Origin: Caryophanales bacterium
GTDB taxonomy: Bacteria; Bacillota; Bacilli; Paenibacillales; CANHCR01
Assembly (NCBI GenBank): GCA_947459205.1
Contig: CANHCR010000029.1
Span: 1 to 32,275, forward strand
Direction of reading: 5' to 3'
DNA: 32,275 nucleotides
Positions 24,428 through 32,175 of this stretch are shown here, in pieces. Numbering within the stretch: position 1 is the first letter of the stretch; each line of letters starts with the position of its first letter. The position numbers were made by a program, and so were the translations under genes. Under the pieces are notes generated by a model, which had not been told where the DNA came from, made no database searches, and worked only from the letters and a program-made list of their open reading frames with translations.

Positions 24428-25396
24428 ATGACAGCAGTTAAGTCCATCGCCGTAATGACGAGCGGCGGAGATTCACAAGGAATGAATGCAGCGGTGCGTG
24501 CAGTCGTAAGAAGCGCACTATATCACGGTTTAGAGGTGTACGGCATCCAGCGCGGTTACAAGGGATTGATTACCGATGATATCCGTCCGATGGATTTGCG
24601 TAGTGTCGGCGACATCATTCAACGCGGGGGCACGATTTTGCAGACGGCGCGCTGCAAGGAGTTTCATTTGCCTGAGGTGCAGCAACAAGCGGCGGACATT
24701 TTGCGCAAGCGCGGCATCGATGGTTTAGTCGTCATCGGCGGCGACGGTTCGTATCAAGGGGCGAACAAACTGAGTAAATTAGGCATCAAAACGATGGGCC
24801 TGCCAGGCACCATCGACAACGATATTTCTTACACCGATTACACGATCGGCTTCGATACGGCGGTCAGCATCGTCGTCGACGCCGTCAATAAATTGCGCGA
24901 CACGATGAGTTCGCATGAGCGTTCGTCAGTGGTCGAAGTGATGGGTCGTCATTGCGGCGACATTGCCTTGACTGCAGGGATTGCGAGCGGGGCGGAATCG
25001 ATTCTCGTGCCGGAAGTGCCGTTTGAGATTGAGAACGTCGCGGCGCAAATGAAAGCGAATTTTGAAAAAGGCAAGCGTCATAGCATTGTCATCGTGGCGG
25101 AAGGTGTTGGCAGCGGTGAAGAGATTGCTGCCAAAATCACCGAACTTTCGGGTATCGAACCGCGAGTGACCGTGCTTGGACATATCCAGCGCGGTGGTAC
25201 GCCGACTCACAACGATCGCAATCTCGCGAGCATGCTTGGTGATTTCGCGGTGCGCAAGTTGATTGAAGGCGACTCCGGCAAAGCGTGCGGCATCATCAAA
25301 GGCGAATTGGTGGCGACAGATATCGACTTGGTCGTCCATTCGAAAAAAACGTTCAATCATGAGTTGTACGAGTTAGCAGCTAGATTGGCGAAATAG
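24428..25396 (+). CDS. pfkA: ATP-dependent 6-phosphofructokinase
   Basis: PfkA phosphorylates fructose 6-phosphate to fructose 1,6-bisphosphate, the committed step of glycolysis. The 322-residue length is normal for the allosteric bacterial enzyme. ATP-type GGDGS is at residues 104-108, and PGTIDND at 126-132 contains the catalytic aspartate. MGRHCGDIAL and the AEGVGSG and GHIQRGG blocks are intact. Differences from B. stearothermophilus PFK are Q17 where the family usually has proline (TSGGDSQGMNA) and SYTDYT after PGTIDNDI instead of PGTDFT. ATG 24428 follows AGGGGG; an upstream in-frame ATG at 24383 would add 15 untypical residues. No pyk follows, unlike in B. subtilis. Confidence 0.96.
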   Translation: MTAVKSIAVMTSGGDSQGMNAAVRAVVRSALYHGLEVYGIQRGYKGLITDDIRPMDLRSVGDIIQRGGTILQTARCKEFHLPEVQQQAADILRKRGIDGLVVIGGDGSYQGANKLSKLGIKTMGLPGTIDNDISYTDYTIGFDTAVSIVVDAVNKLRDTMSSHERSSVVEVMGRHCGDIALTAGIASGAESILVPEVPFEIENVAAQMKANFEKGKRHSIVIVAEGVGSGEEIAAKITELSGIEPRVTVLGHIQRGGTPTHNDRNLASMLGDFAVRKLIEGDSGKACGIIKGELVATDIDLVVHSKKTFNHELYELAARLAK

Positions 25397-25411
25397 AACG
25401 GAGCGAAGAAT

Positions 25412-25618
25412 ATGCATTTATTTAAAATAGAAGTGGAATTGCCAGATCAGACGGTATATTTGCTTGTCGTTGCTGAAAACGAGGAAAAGGCGTTCGGCTA
25501 CATCGATGAACATTTGGCGCATCATTTCGTCAAACGTCCGGAAGTGAAAGAAGCGTCGATCATTCAGAAAAAGTCGCTGCGTTCGGGACAAGGGTATGTG
25601 ATTGAGACTAACGGTTGA
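25412..25618 (+). CDS. Small hypothetical protein, possibly DUF3906-like
   Basis: A 68-residue soluble protein starting at ATG 25412 with GGAG eight bases upstream, 15 bases after pfkA. The N-terminal part (LFKIEVELPDQTVYLLVVAENEEKAF) suggests a beta-strand pair and helix, with a short basic C-terminal part (IQKKSLRSGQGYVIE). It brings to mind small Bacilli proteins grouped as DUF3906, but this is from memory and uncertain. Close spacing on both sides indicates cotranscription with pfkA and the PilZ gene. Confidence 0.72.
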   Translation: MHLFKIEVELPDQTVYLLVVAENEEKAFGYIDEHLAHHFVKRPEVKEASIIQKKSLRSGQGYVIETNG

Positions 25619-25632
25619 TTGGAGGAGCGGCG

Positions 25633-26034
25633 ATGTCTGAAGTTTTAGCGCAGATGTTAGAGTTAGCGATGCAGAAATATAGGACGATGGGAGCCGGTTA
25701 TGAGCAAGACGGCCGTAAATTCCCGCGTTTTAAAGTAGATGTGCCGGCTGCGTTGGCGGGCGACAAAAAAATTGCGCCCATACAAATCGTAGACATCAGC
25801 CAGCGTGGTGTCGGCTTCGTCATTGAAGAAGCGTTCGAGATTGTCGAGCAGCAAACGTATTTACTGCTCGTCTCATTCGCCAAACTGCAGTTGCAACCGA
25901 CGATTCAAATCGTCCATACCTCGCAGGCGGACGGCAAGATTCAGGTCGGCGCTGTATTCAAAAACATCAGCGAGGATGACATGCAGCGACTATTGTTGCT
26001 CGTGTTGCTGAGCCGCATACAGGACGAAGAATGA
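25633..26034 (+). CDS. PilZ domain protein, predicted c-di-GMP receptor
   Basis: A 133-residue protein with a short helical N-terminus and one PilZ domain. Both c-di-GMP signatures are present: RKFPR (RxxxR) at residues 28-32 and DISQRG (DxSxxG) at 54-59. It therefore probably binds c-di-GMP, though no output domain is fused. There is no membrane segment. ATG 25633 follows GGAGGAG with five bases between; an open frame back to 25615 is less likely. It is the last gene of a pfkA-small gene-pilZ unit ending at a clear terminator. Its partner could be a flagellar, exopolysaccharide or metabolic protein; the sequence does not say. Confidence 0.86.
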   Translation: MSEVLAQMLELAMQKYRTMGAGYEQDGRKFPRFKVDVPAALAGDKKIAPIQIVDISQRGVGFVIEEAFEIVEQQTYLLLVSFAKLQLQPTIQIVHTSQADGKIQVGAVFKNISEDDMQRLLLLVLLSRIQDEE

Positions 26035-26046
26035 TGGCACACTGCG

Positions 26047-26070
26047 AATACCCCCGCAAGGGGTATTTTT
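26047..26070 (+). terminator. Intrinsic terminator of the pfkA-pilZ unit
   Basis: AATACCCC (26047-26054) pairs with GGGGTATT (26060-26067) around a five-base loop, continuing into a T run to 26070. Confidence 0.85.
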
Positions 26071-26085
26071 ATGCGGATTTTATGC

Positions 26086-26114
26086 AAAAAAACACCCCTT
26101 CTAATGAAGGGGTG
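26086..26114 (-). terminator. Leftward terminator of the small gene next to hemW
   Basis: A nine-base-pair stem (26114-26106 with 26101-26093) has a four-base loop and is followed leftward by seven Ts (26092-26086). The stop codon of the small gene (26103-26101) reaches into the loop and stem. Confidence 0.82.
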
Positions 26115-26289
26115 CCTGTTGCTGATGCTTGTAAATACTGTGGTGGATGATTTCCCACACGTCCTGGCGGTCTACGGATTCGAGCCCATTGCGCAATACA
26201 ATCAGGTAATCGAGTTCGGTTTCCGTCAGCATTTCGTAAAACTCAGGAAGGATTTTCATTACAATCTTGGATAAACTGACTGTTTCCAC
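26101..26289 (-). CDS. Small hypothetical protein, 62 residues
   Basis: A short leftward gene beginning with GTG 26289, six bases after AGGTG; a second GTG at 26298 overlaps that site and is less likely. The product is helix-rich and acidic in the middle (LPEFYEMLTETELDYLIVL, VDRQDVWEIIHHSIY). No membrane segment, cysteines or recognised family. It is supported by its own promoter (26359-26386) and a terminator that contains its stop codon. It is divergent from hemW. The compact helical form is compatible with a small regulatory protein, but that is only a guess. Confidence 0.68.
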   Translation of the reverse strand: METVSLSKIVMKILPEFYEMLTETELDYLIVLRNGLESVDRQDVWEIIHHSIYKHQQQAPLH

Positions 26290-26358
26290 GACTATCACCT
26301 GCTTTCGTTAGAGTGAACTTACGAGAGACACAAAGTGATGCGTAATGAGATTACTATT

Positions 26359-26386
26359 ATTATAACACAAGATTCGCGTTTGTGAA
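26359..26386 (-). promoter_or_regulatory. Leftward SigA-type promoter of the 62-residue gene
   Basis: Read leftward: TTCACA (26386-26381), 16 bases, perfect TATAAT (26364-26359) with TGT extended -10. The untranslated leader would be about 60 bases. Confidence 0.75.
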
Positions 26387-26420
26387 TGTTTATTTATGCC
26401 AAAATGGGAGGTGATGAGTG

Positions 26421-27587
26421 ATGTTTTCGCAACAGGGAGCGGATGCGCTGTACGTGCATATTCCGTTTTGTCCGCACAAATGTTTTTACTGCGATTTCAA
26501 TTCGTATGTTGTAGAAAGTGAGGACCCGGTATGGAAATATGTATATGCATTGGAGCGGGAGATGGCGCTGACAGTCGCACAGCATCCGCCTGCGGAAATC
26601 CGCACGATTTTTATTGGTGGCGGCACACCGACGTCGCTCTCGCCAGCGCAGATGGAAGTGGTGTTTGAAGCATTGCACCGACATGTTCCGAACCGTTCTG
26701 CACAGCTCGAGATGACGATGGAGGCGAATCCAGGGACGCTTGATCGTGCAAAGTTGCAGGCGATGCGGGCGGGTGGCGTCAATCGCATCAGTCTTGGTGC
26801 GCAGACGTTTGATGAACGTTTGCTGAAGGAGATTGGCCGCATTCATTCGGCGGATGATGTGACGCACAGCATCGAGATCGCGCGTCAGGAAGGTTTCGAG
26901 AACTTGTCCATCGATTTGATGTTCGGTTTGCCTGGACAGACGCTAGCGATGGTGCGCGAGGCGGTGGAGCGTGTGCTGGCTTTTGACTTGCCGCACATTT
27001 CGCTATACGGCCTTAAAATTGAGGAGAATACGGTGTTTCATTCGCTCTACATGCGCAATCAACTGGTGTTGCCTGATGAAGATACGGAAGTGGAAATGTA
27101 TCGCCTGATTATTGAGGCGATGAAGCAACGCGGCTATGAGCAATATGAGGTAAGCAACTTTGCCAAGCCTGGTTTTGCTAGCCGGCACAACATGGCATAT
27201 TGGCAAAACCACGCTTATTACGGCGTCGGTGCGGGAGCGCACGGCTACATGAATGGTTGGCGGCATGTGAATGTGAAAGGTGTGCAGGCTTACATCGATG
27301 CGTGTGCACATGGTTTGCCGCGACTCGAGACGAATGAGGTGGAGCGCAAAGAGGCAGAGGAAGATTTTATGATGGTCGGTTTGCGATTGCTTGCGGGCAT
27401 TCGCGCACAGGATTATTTGGCGCAGTTCGGTGAGCATTGGACAGCGAGTTTTCAAACAATCTTCGATGAACTTTGCGAAAAGCGCTTGCTGGAACGGACG
27501 GCGAGCGGCTATCGACTGACGGATAGCGGATTATTCGTCGGCAACGAGGTGTTTGGACGATTTGTTGGGGCGATTAGCGACTTGTAA
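26421..27587 (+). CDS. hemW: Radical SAM heme chaperone HemW (HemN-like)
   Basis: HemW is a radical SAM protein related to oxygen-independent coproporphyrinogen III oxidase that binds heme and is thought to deliver it to respiratory enzymes. From ATG 26421 it has 388 residues. The iron-sulfur motif CPHKCFYC has C17, C21 and C24; SAM-binding GGGTPT follows, then EANPGTL, RISLGAQTF and DLMFGLPGQT. The C-terminal HemN domain contains NMAYWQNHAYYGVGAGAHGY. It starts after GGGAGGTGA; GTG 26418 is one codon upstream. In B. subtilis the homologue (formerly hemN/yqeR) lies before hrcA-grpE-dnaK, the same order as here with one gene inserted. Confidence 0.93.
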   Translation: MFSQQGADALYVHIPFCPHKCFYCDFNSYVVESEDPVWKYVYALEREMALTVAQHPPAEIRTIFIGGGTPTSLSPAQMEVVFEALHRHVPNRSAQLEMTMEANPGTLDRAKLQAMRAGGVNRISLGAQTFDERLLKEIGRIHSADDVTHSIEIARQEGFENLSIDLMFGLPGQTLAMVREAVERVLAFDLPHISLYGLKIEENTVFHSLYMRNQLVLPDEDTEVEMYRLIIEAMKQRGYEQYEVSNFAKPGFASRHNMAYWQNHAYYGVGAGAHGYMNGWRHVNVKGVQAYIDACAHGLPRLETNEVERKEAEEDFMMVGLRLLAGIRAQDYLAQFGEHWTASFQTIFDELCEKRLLERTASGYRLTDSGLFVGNEVFGRFVGAISDL

Positions 27588-27643
27588 TCTTTATTCATTT
27601 TGTTGTATATTTATACATATCATGTTTGGCGGAGGTGAGGACG

Positions 27644-28108
27644 ATGACAGTCGTTTGCCGGAAAGCAACGGAAAAGGATTTGGATGCGCTCGTGACGCTT
27701 ATTCAATTGTACGCAGAGCAAGGGATTATGCTTCCGCGCTCCCGTGAAGCGTTGCAACGACAACTGGATACGTTCATCGTCGCCGAAGATGAGGGAGAGA
27801 TTGTCGGTTGCGGATCGCTGATGAAACTGGGCGATGATTTGATTGAAATTCGTTCGCTCGGATTGCTCAACAAATATCGCGGCAAAGGTTTGGGGCGGCA
27901 AATTGTCGAGTTCCTGATTGAGCAGGCGAGACAGATGAAAGTACCGAAAGTGATGGCGCTCACTTACCAGGTTGCTTTTTTTGAGCGATTGGGATTCACC
28001 GTCGTGCCGAAAGAAATTTTCCCGGAAAAAGTGTGGAAGGACTGCATCTTCTGCAAAAAGCAGCATTGTTGCGACGAGATTGCCGTGATGAAACGGATTG
28101 ATTTATAA
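27644..28108 (+). CDS. GNAT N-acetyltransferase, ArgA-like (N-acetylglutamate synthase type)
   Basis: A 154-residue single-domain acetyl-CoA-dependent N-acetyltransferase. The acetyl-CoA pyrophosphate loop is YRGKGLGRQIV; EIRSLGLLNKYRG before it and FFERLGF after it are typical of short ArgA-like proteins that acetylate glutamate for arginine synthesis. The C-terminus carries three cysteines (CIFCKKQHCC), which might bind a metal. No arginine genes are nearby, so the substrate is uncertain. ATG 27644 follows GGAGGTGA with five bases between. It is inserted between hemW and hrcA. Confidence 0.82.
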   Translation: MTVVCRKATEKDLDALVTLIQLYAEQGIMLPRSREALQRQLDTFIVAEDEGEIVGCGSLMKLGDDLIEIRSLGLLNKYRGKGLGRQIVEFLIEQARQMKVPKVMALTYQVAFFERLGFTVVPKEIFPEKVWKDCIFCKKQHCCDEIAVMKRIDL

Positions 28109-28150
28109 CAAAATGAAACGACAAAATCTTTGCCAAATGGCGTGAAGCGG

Positions 28151-28179
28151 TTGACACTTTACGACTCGTTTGGTATTTT
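28151..28179 (+). promoter_or_regulatory. SigA-type promoter of the hrcA operon
   Basis: A perfect TTGACA (28151-28156) is followed after 17 bases by TATTTT (28174-28179) with TGG extended -10. The start would be near 28186, just before the CIRCE element, as expected for HrcA control. Confidence 0.8.
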
Positions 28180-28191
28180 TATTATATCATG

Positions 28192-28218
28192 TTAGCACTC
28201 GACTACTATGAGTGCTAA
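28192..28218 (+). promoter_or_regulatory. CIRCE operator (HrcA binding site)
   Basis: TTAGCACTC, nine bases, GAGTGCTAA: an exact match to the CIRCE consensus inverted repeat. HrcA bound here represses the operon until heat shock; GroE normally keeps HrcA active. Confidence 0.98.
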
Positions 28219-28245
28219 CACAACGAGCGAAAGGTGGTTCGGTTC

Positions 28246-29271
28246 ATGCTAACGGAGAGACAAAAATTAATTTTGGCCGCTGTCATTATGGACTACGTGC
28301 GCTTCGCCGAACCGGTCGGTTCGCGAACCATCTCACGGCGCGGAGATTTTCAATTAAGCCCTGCGACGATTCGCAACGAGATGTATGATTTAGAAGAGTT
28401 AGGCTATCTGCAACAGCCGCACACCTCGGCAGGGCGCGTGCCATCCGATAAGGGGTACCGCTTTTATGTCGATCACTTGTTGCAGATGGATCAGTGGTCG
28501 GCTGAACATTTGCCTGATTTGCAACAATTTGTGACGGACAGCTTTTTCAGTATCGAACGCGTCATTCAGCAGACAGCGCAAGTGTTGTCGCAAGTGTCGC
28601 AATACACGACGGTCATTTTGAAAAATGAGTCGTCCCGCCAGTTGCTGCGTCACGTGCAGTTGCTGCCGCTGACCGAACGCAAAGCGGTCGTCATCCTGGT
28701 GACGAGCACCGGACATGTCGAGAATAAAATTGTCGAAATTCCGGATGACATTTCACTGGACGAGCTGGTGCGGATGGTCAATGTGATGAATGAGAAATTG
28801 GTCGGCGTGCCACTTTATCAGTTTCGCACGAAGTTATTTGCGGAAATTAGTGAAGTGCTCAACCATAATGTGAATAAATATGAAAAGGCGATGAGTTTCA
28901 TCGAATCGCTTTTGCAAGATGTGCAGGAGCAAAATGTGGTCGTCGGCGGGGCAACGAATATGTTGCGTCAGCCTGAATTTCAGGACGTCGGCAAGGTGCA
29001 GGCGATTTTGGAGCAGTTGGAACAAACGACGAAGTTGGCGCGCATTATCGGGCATCCAGCGGATGGCGTACAAGTGCGGATTGGAACGGAGAACAACGAT
29101 CAGATTTTCAATGACTGCAGCATTGTCACCGCCTCGTATCACTATGATGGGCAAGATCTCGGCACGATCGGTGTGCTCGGTCCGACACGTATGGATTACG
29201 GGAAAGTGATGCGGTTGTTGCAACATTTGTCGACGCAGTTGAGCGAAACGCTCGACCGTATATATAAATAG
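28246..29271 (+). CDS. hrcA: Heat-inducible transcription repressor HrcA
   Basis: HrcA binds CIRCE and represses class I heat-shock genes, including its own operon. From ATG 28246 it has 341 residues, normal for the family. The N-terminal winged helix contains PVGSRTISRR, LSPATIRNEMYDLEELGYL and HTSAGRVPSDKGYRFYVD, all hallmark sequences. The C-terminal region is the GAF-like dimerisation domain with IGTENN and GVLGPTRMDYGKVM. AAGGTGG is eight bases upstream of the ATG. The CIRCE element lies directly ahead, so the gene is autoregulated. Confidence 0.97.
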   Translation: MLTERQKLILAAVIMDYVRFAEPVGSRTISRRGDFQLSPATIRNEMYDLEELGYLQQPHTSAGRVPSDKGYRFYVDHLLQMDQWSAEHLPDLQQFVTDSFFSIERVIQQTAQVLSQVSQYTTVILKNESSRQLLRHVQLLPLTERKAVVILVTSTGHVENKIVEIPDDISLDELVRMVNVMNEKLVGVPLYQFRTKLFAEISEVLNHNVNKYEKAMSFIESLLQDVQEQNVVVGGATNMLRQPEFQDVGKVQAILEQLEQTTKLARIIGHPADGVQVRIGTENNDQIFNDCSIVTASYHYDGQDLGTIGVLGPTRMDYGKVMRLLQHLSTQLSETLDRIYK

Positions 29272-29298
29272 TCATTTTAAGGAGGTGAGAGAACTCAT

Positions 29299-29865
29299 AT
29301 GAAAAAAGAGAACACAACAGATGTGAATGTTGAGACTGCTGAGGTTGCTGAAACTGTGGAGGCGAACGAAGCGGCGCAAACAGAAGCAGTGCAAGCGGAA
29401 GTGGTCGAGCGAGTTGATGAATCGGCTGCGTTGAAAGCGCAGGCTGAGGAATGGCAACAAAAGTTGCTACGTTTGCAAGCCGATTTTGATAACTTCCGAC
29501 GCCGCACACGTATGGAAAAAGAAGAGTCAGCCAAATATGCCGCGTTGCCGGTCGTCAGCAAATTGCTGCCGGCGCTAGACAACTTGGAGCGGGCCATCGC
29601 TGCCAGCAAACAATCGCAAGATTTTGACGTATTGGCTAAGGGTGTAGAGATGACCGCACGCTTGTTGCTTGAGGCACTCCAACAGGAAGGCTTGCAGGCG
29701 ATGCAAACGGTTGGTGAGACGTTCAACCCTGAGTTGCATCAAGCGGTGATGCAAATCGATTCCGATGAGCATCGCGATGGTGAAGTCGTCGAAGAATTGC
29801 AACGCGGTTATTTGCTCAAAGATAAAGTCATTCGACCTGCGATGGTCAAAGTAAACAAAGGATAA
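29299..29865 (+). CDS. grpE: Nucleotide exchange factor GrpE
   Basis: GrpE releases ADP from DnaK and acts as a thermosensor of the chaperone cycle. The 188-residue protein has an acidic, disordered N-terminus (about residues 1-40), a long coiled coil with [15 protein letters not shown], and the C-terminal beta domain with [11 protein letters not shown] and [19 protein letters not shown] 29299 follows AAGGAGGTGAG. Gene order hrcA-grpE-dnaK is standard. Confidence 0.97.
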   Translation: MKKENTTDVNVETAEVAETVEANEAAQTEAVQAEVVERVDESAALKAQAEEWQQKLLRLQADFDNFRRRTRMEKEESAKYAALPVVSKLLPALDNLERAIAASKQSQDFDVLAKGVEMTARLLLEALQQEGLQAMQTVGETFNPELHQAVMQIDSDEHRDGEVVEELQRGYLLKDKVIRPAMVKVNKG

Positions 29866-29881
29866 TGAGGAGGAAACACAG

Positions 29882-31738
29882 ATGAGTAAAGTAATCGGTA
29901 TTGACTTAGGAACGACAAACTCCTGCGTGTCGGTGATGGAGGGCGGCGAACCGGTCGTTATTGCAAACTTAGAGGGAAATCGTACGACGCCTTCCGTTGT
30001 CGGTTTCAAAAAAGATGGTGAGCGCATCGTCGGTGAGGTGGCAAAGCGTCAAGCAATTACCAACCCGGACCGCACGATTATTTCGATTAAACGTCACATG
30101 GGGACGAATTATTCGGTGAAAATCGATGACAAATCGTTCACGCCACAAGAAATTTCGGCGATGATTTTGCAAAAGTTGAAAGCTGATGCAGAGGCGTATC
30201 TCGGACAAACCGTGACACAAGCGGTCATCACAGTGCCGGCATATTTTAACGATAGCCAACGTCAAGCAACGAAAGATGCGGGCAAGATTGCCGGTCTCGA
30301 AGTGTTGCGGATTGTCAATGAGCCGACGGCTGCGGCGCTTGCTTACGGTTTCGAAAAAACAAGTGACCAAAAGATTCTTGTTTACGATTTGGGTGGCGGT
30401 ACGTTCGACGTCTCGATTCTCGAGTTGAGCGACGGCTTGTACGAGGTACTTGCAACGAGCGGTGATAACATGCTCGGCGGTGACGATTTTGACCAAGTGG
30501 TGATTGATCATCTCGTGACAGAATTCAAGAAAGAAAATGGCATCGACCTCAGCAAAGACCGGGCGGCGGTGCAACGTTTGAAAGATGCGGCTGAAAAAGC
30601 GAAGAAAGAGTTATCGACGGTTTTGACGACGACTATTTCCTTGCCGTTCATCACGATGTCAGATGGCGTTCCGCAACACTTGGAGTTGAATTTGACGCGT
30701 GCGAAGTTCGAAGAGTTGTCGCGTGGTTTGGTTGAGCGCACGCTTGGACCGACACGTCAAGCGTTGTCGGATGCCGGGTTGTCGGCAAGCCAGTTGGATA
30801 AAGTGGTATTGGTCGGTGGATCAACGCGCATTCCGGCAGTGCAGGAAGCGATTAAGCAACTGACCGGCAAAGAGCCGCACAAAGGTGTCAATCCAGATGA
30901 GGTTGTCGCTTGCGGCGCTGCGATTCAGGCGGGTGTATTGACAGGTGATGTCACCAATATCGTCTTGCTGGACGTTACACCGCTTACGCTTGGTATCGAA
31001 ACAGCGGGTGGCATTTGCACGAAAATGATCGAGCGCAATACGACGATTCCAACGAGCAAATCGCAGGTGTTCACAACGTACGCGGACAGCCAAACGTCCG
31101 TTGAAGTGCACGTATTGCAAGGTGAGCGTGAGATGGCTGCAGGCAACAAAACACTTGGTCGATTTACATTGAATGAAATTTTGCCGGCCCCGCGCGGCAT
31201 TCCGCAAATTGAAGTGACATTTGATATCGATGCGAATGGTATCGTCAACGTATCGGCGGTCGACAAAGGTACGGGTAAAAAGCAAAGCATCACCATCACT
31301 GCGTCGACAGGCTTATCGTCTGATGAAATCGATCGCATGGTCAAAGAGGCGGAAGCGAACGCTGATGAAGATCGAAAGCGCAAAGAGTCTGCTGAACTAC
31401 GTAACCAAGCGGATCAACTCGTCTATGCGACCGAGAAAAACTTGAAAGATCTTGAGGGCAAAGTGGACGCGGCGGAGATTGAGAAAGCCAATGCAGCGAA
31501 AGAAAAAGTGAAGCAGGCGCTCACTGGAACGGATGAAGAAGCGTTGAAAGCAGCTGTCGATGAGTTGAGCGAAGTTGTGCAACAGCTTTCGGTGAAAGTA
31601 TACGAGCAAGCGGCGCAAGCTGAGGCTGCTAACCAGCCGCAGGGCGATGCGGCTGCTGATGATGCAAACGGTAAAACGAAAGACAACGTGGTCGATGCTG
31701 ATTATGAAGTGGTGGACGAAGACGGCAAGCAAAAGTAG
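29882..31738 (+). CDS. dnaK: Hsp70 chaperone DnaK
   Basis: DnaK is an ATP-dependent protein-folding chaperone. Its 618 residues match Gram-positive DnaK, which lacks the 24-residue insert near the N-terminus of proteobacterial homologues. The ATPase domain has [23 protein letters not shown] and [11 protein letters not shown]. The linker VLLDVTPL precedes the substrate-binding beta domain, and the helical lid runs to the C-terminus, which ends [20 protein letters not shown] 29882 is preceded by GAGGAGG. The gene is followed 34 bases later by an unusual short J-domain gene instead of directly by dnaJ. Confidence 0.98.
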   Translation: MSKVIGIDLGTTNSCVSVMEGGEPVVIANLEGNRTTPSVVGFKKDGERIVGEVAKRQAITNPDRTIISIKRHMGTNYSVKIDDKSFTPQEISAMILQKLKADAEAYLGQTVTQAVITVPAYFNDSQRQATKDAGKIAGLEVLRIVNEPTAAALAYGFEKTSDQKILVYDLGGGTFDVSILELSDGLYEVLATSGDNMLGGDDFDQVVIDHLVTEFKKENGIDLSKDRAAVQRLKDAAEKAKKELSTVLTTTISLPFITMSDGVPQHLELNLTRAKFEELSRGLVERTLGPTRQALSDAGLSASQLDKVVLVGGSTRIPAVQEAIKQLTGKEPHKGVNPDEVVACGAAIQAGVLTGDVTNIVLLDVTPLTLGIETAGGICTKMIERNTTIPTSKSQVFTTYADSQTSVEVHVLQGEREMAAGNKTLGRFTLNEILPAPRGIPQIEVTFDIDANGIVNVSAVDKGTGKKQSITITASTGLSSDEIDRMVKEAEANADEDRKRKESAELRNQADQLVYATEKNLKDLEGKVDAAEIEKANAAKEKVKQALTGTDEEALKAAVDELSEVVQQLSVKVYEQAAQAEAANQPQGDAAADDANGKTKDNVVDADYEVVDEDGKQK

Positions 31739-31772
31739 TCAATCACTTTGACTTGAGCGGGGGGGAAGCGCG

Positions 31773-32153
31773 GTGACTCAATTAACACATTACGAAATCC
31801 TTGGAGTAGCCACTGGCGCATCTTCAGAGGAAATTAAAAAAGCACGAAATACGAAGATAAAAGAATTCCATCCCGATCGAAATAAAGCTTCTAATGCTTC
31901 GGAAATGTTGAAGCAAATTGAAGAAATTTACGAAGTTTTATCGAATGCTCAAAGAAGAATGGACTATGATAGAAAGATTGGATTAATTAAGTCCGTTCAG
32001 TCTGATGGGAAGGGTTCAACTCAGCAAGAGTCATCGCAACCGACTTCAACACAATCTGCACGCAAAGAACAAATAAATAATCTTAGTGAAAAAATTAGAA
32101 AAGATATTGCAAATTTAGATCCGCGAAATAAGAAAAATAGTGGATTAAGTTAA
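31773..32153 (+). CDS. Short stand-alone J-domain protein inserted between dnaK and the next J-protein gene
   Basis: A 126-residue protein with an N-terminal J domain (residues 4-68: HYEILGV, helix [13 protein letters not shown], the catalytic HPD at 33-35, and helix III ending at MDYDRKIG). A polar S/T/Q-rich linker (about 73-95) and a charged C-terminal helix (residues 97-114) complete it. It has no G/F region, zinc fingers or C-terminal DnaJ domains, and no membrane segment. The HPD suggests it can stimulate an Hsp70, most simply the adjacent DnaK. GTG 31773 follows a GGGGGGG ribosome site. By hand count the gene is about 35% G+C, far below its neighbours (roughly 50-57% in sampled dnaK stretches), so it looks acquired or under different selection. 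The tail is not recognised. Confidence 0.85.
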   Translation: MTQLTHYEILGVATGASSEEIKKARNTKIKEFHPDRNKASNASEMLKQIEEIYEVLSNAQRRMDYDRKIGLIKSVQSDGKGSTQQESSQPTSTQSARKEQINNLSEKIRKDIANLDPRNKKNSGLS

Positions 32154-32175
32154 AATAGTGGGTGGTGGAGCGTCG

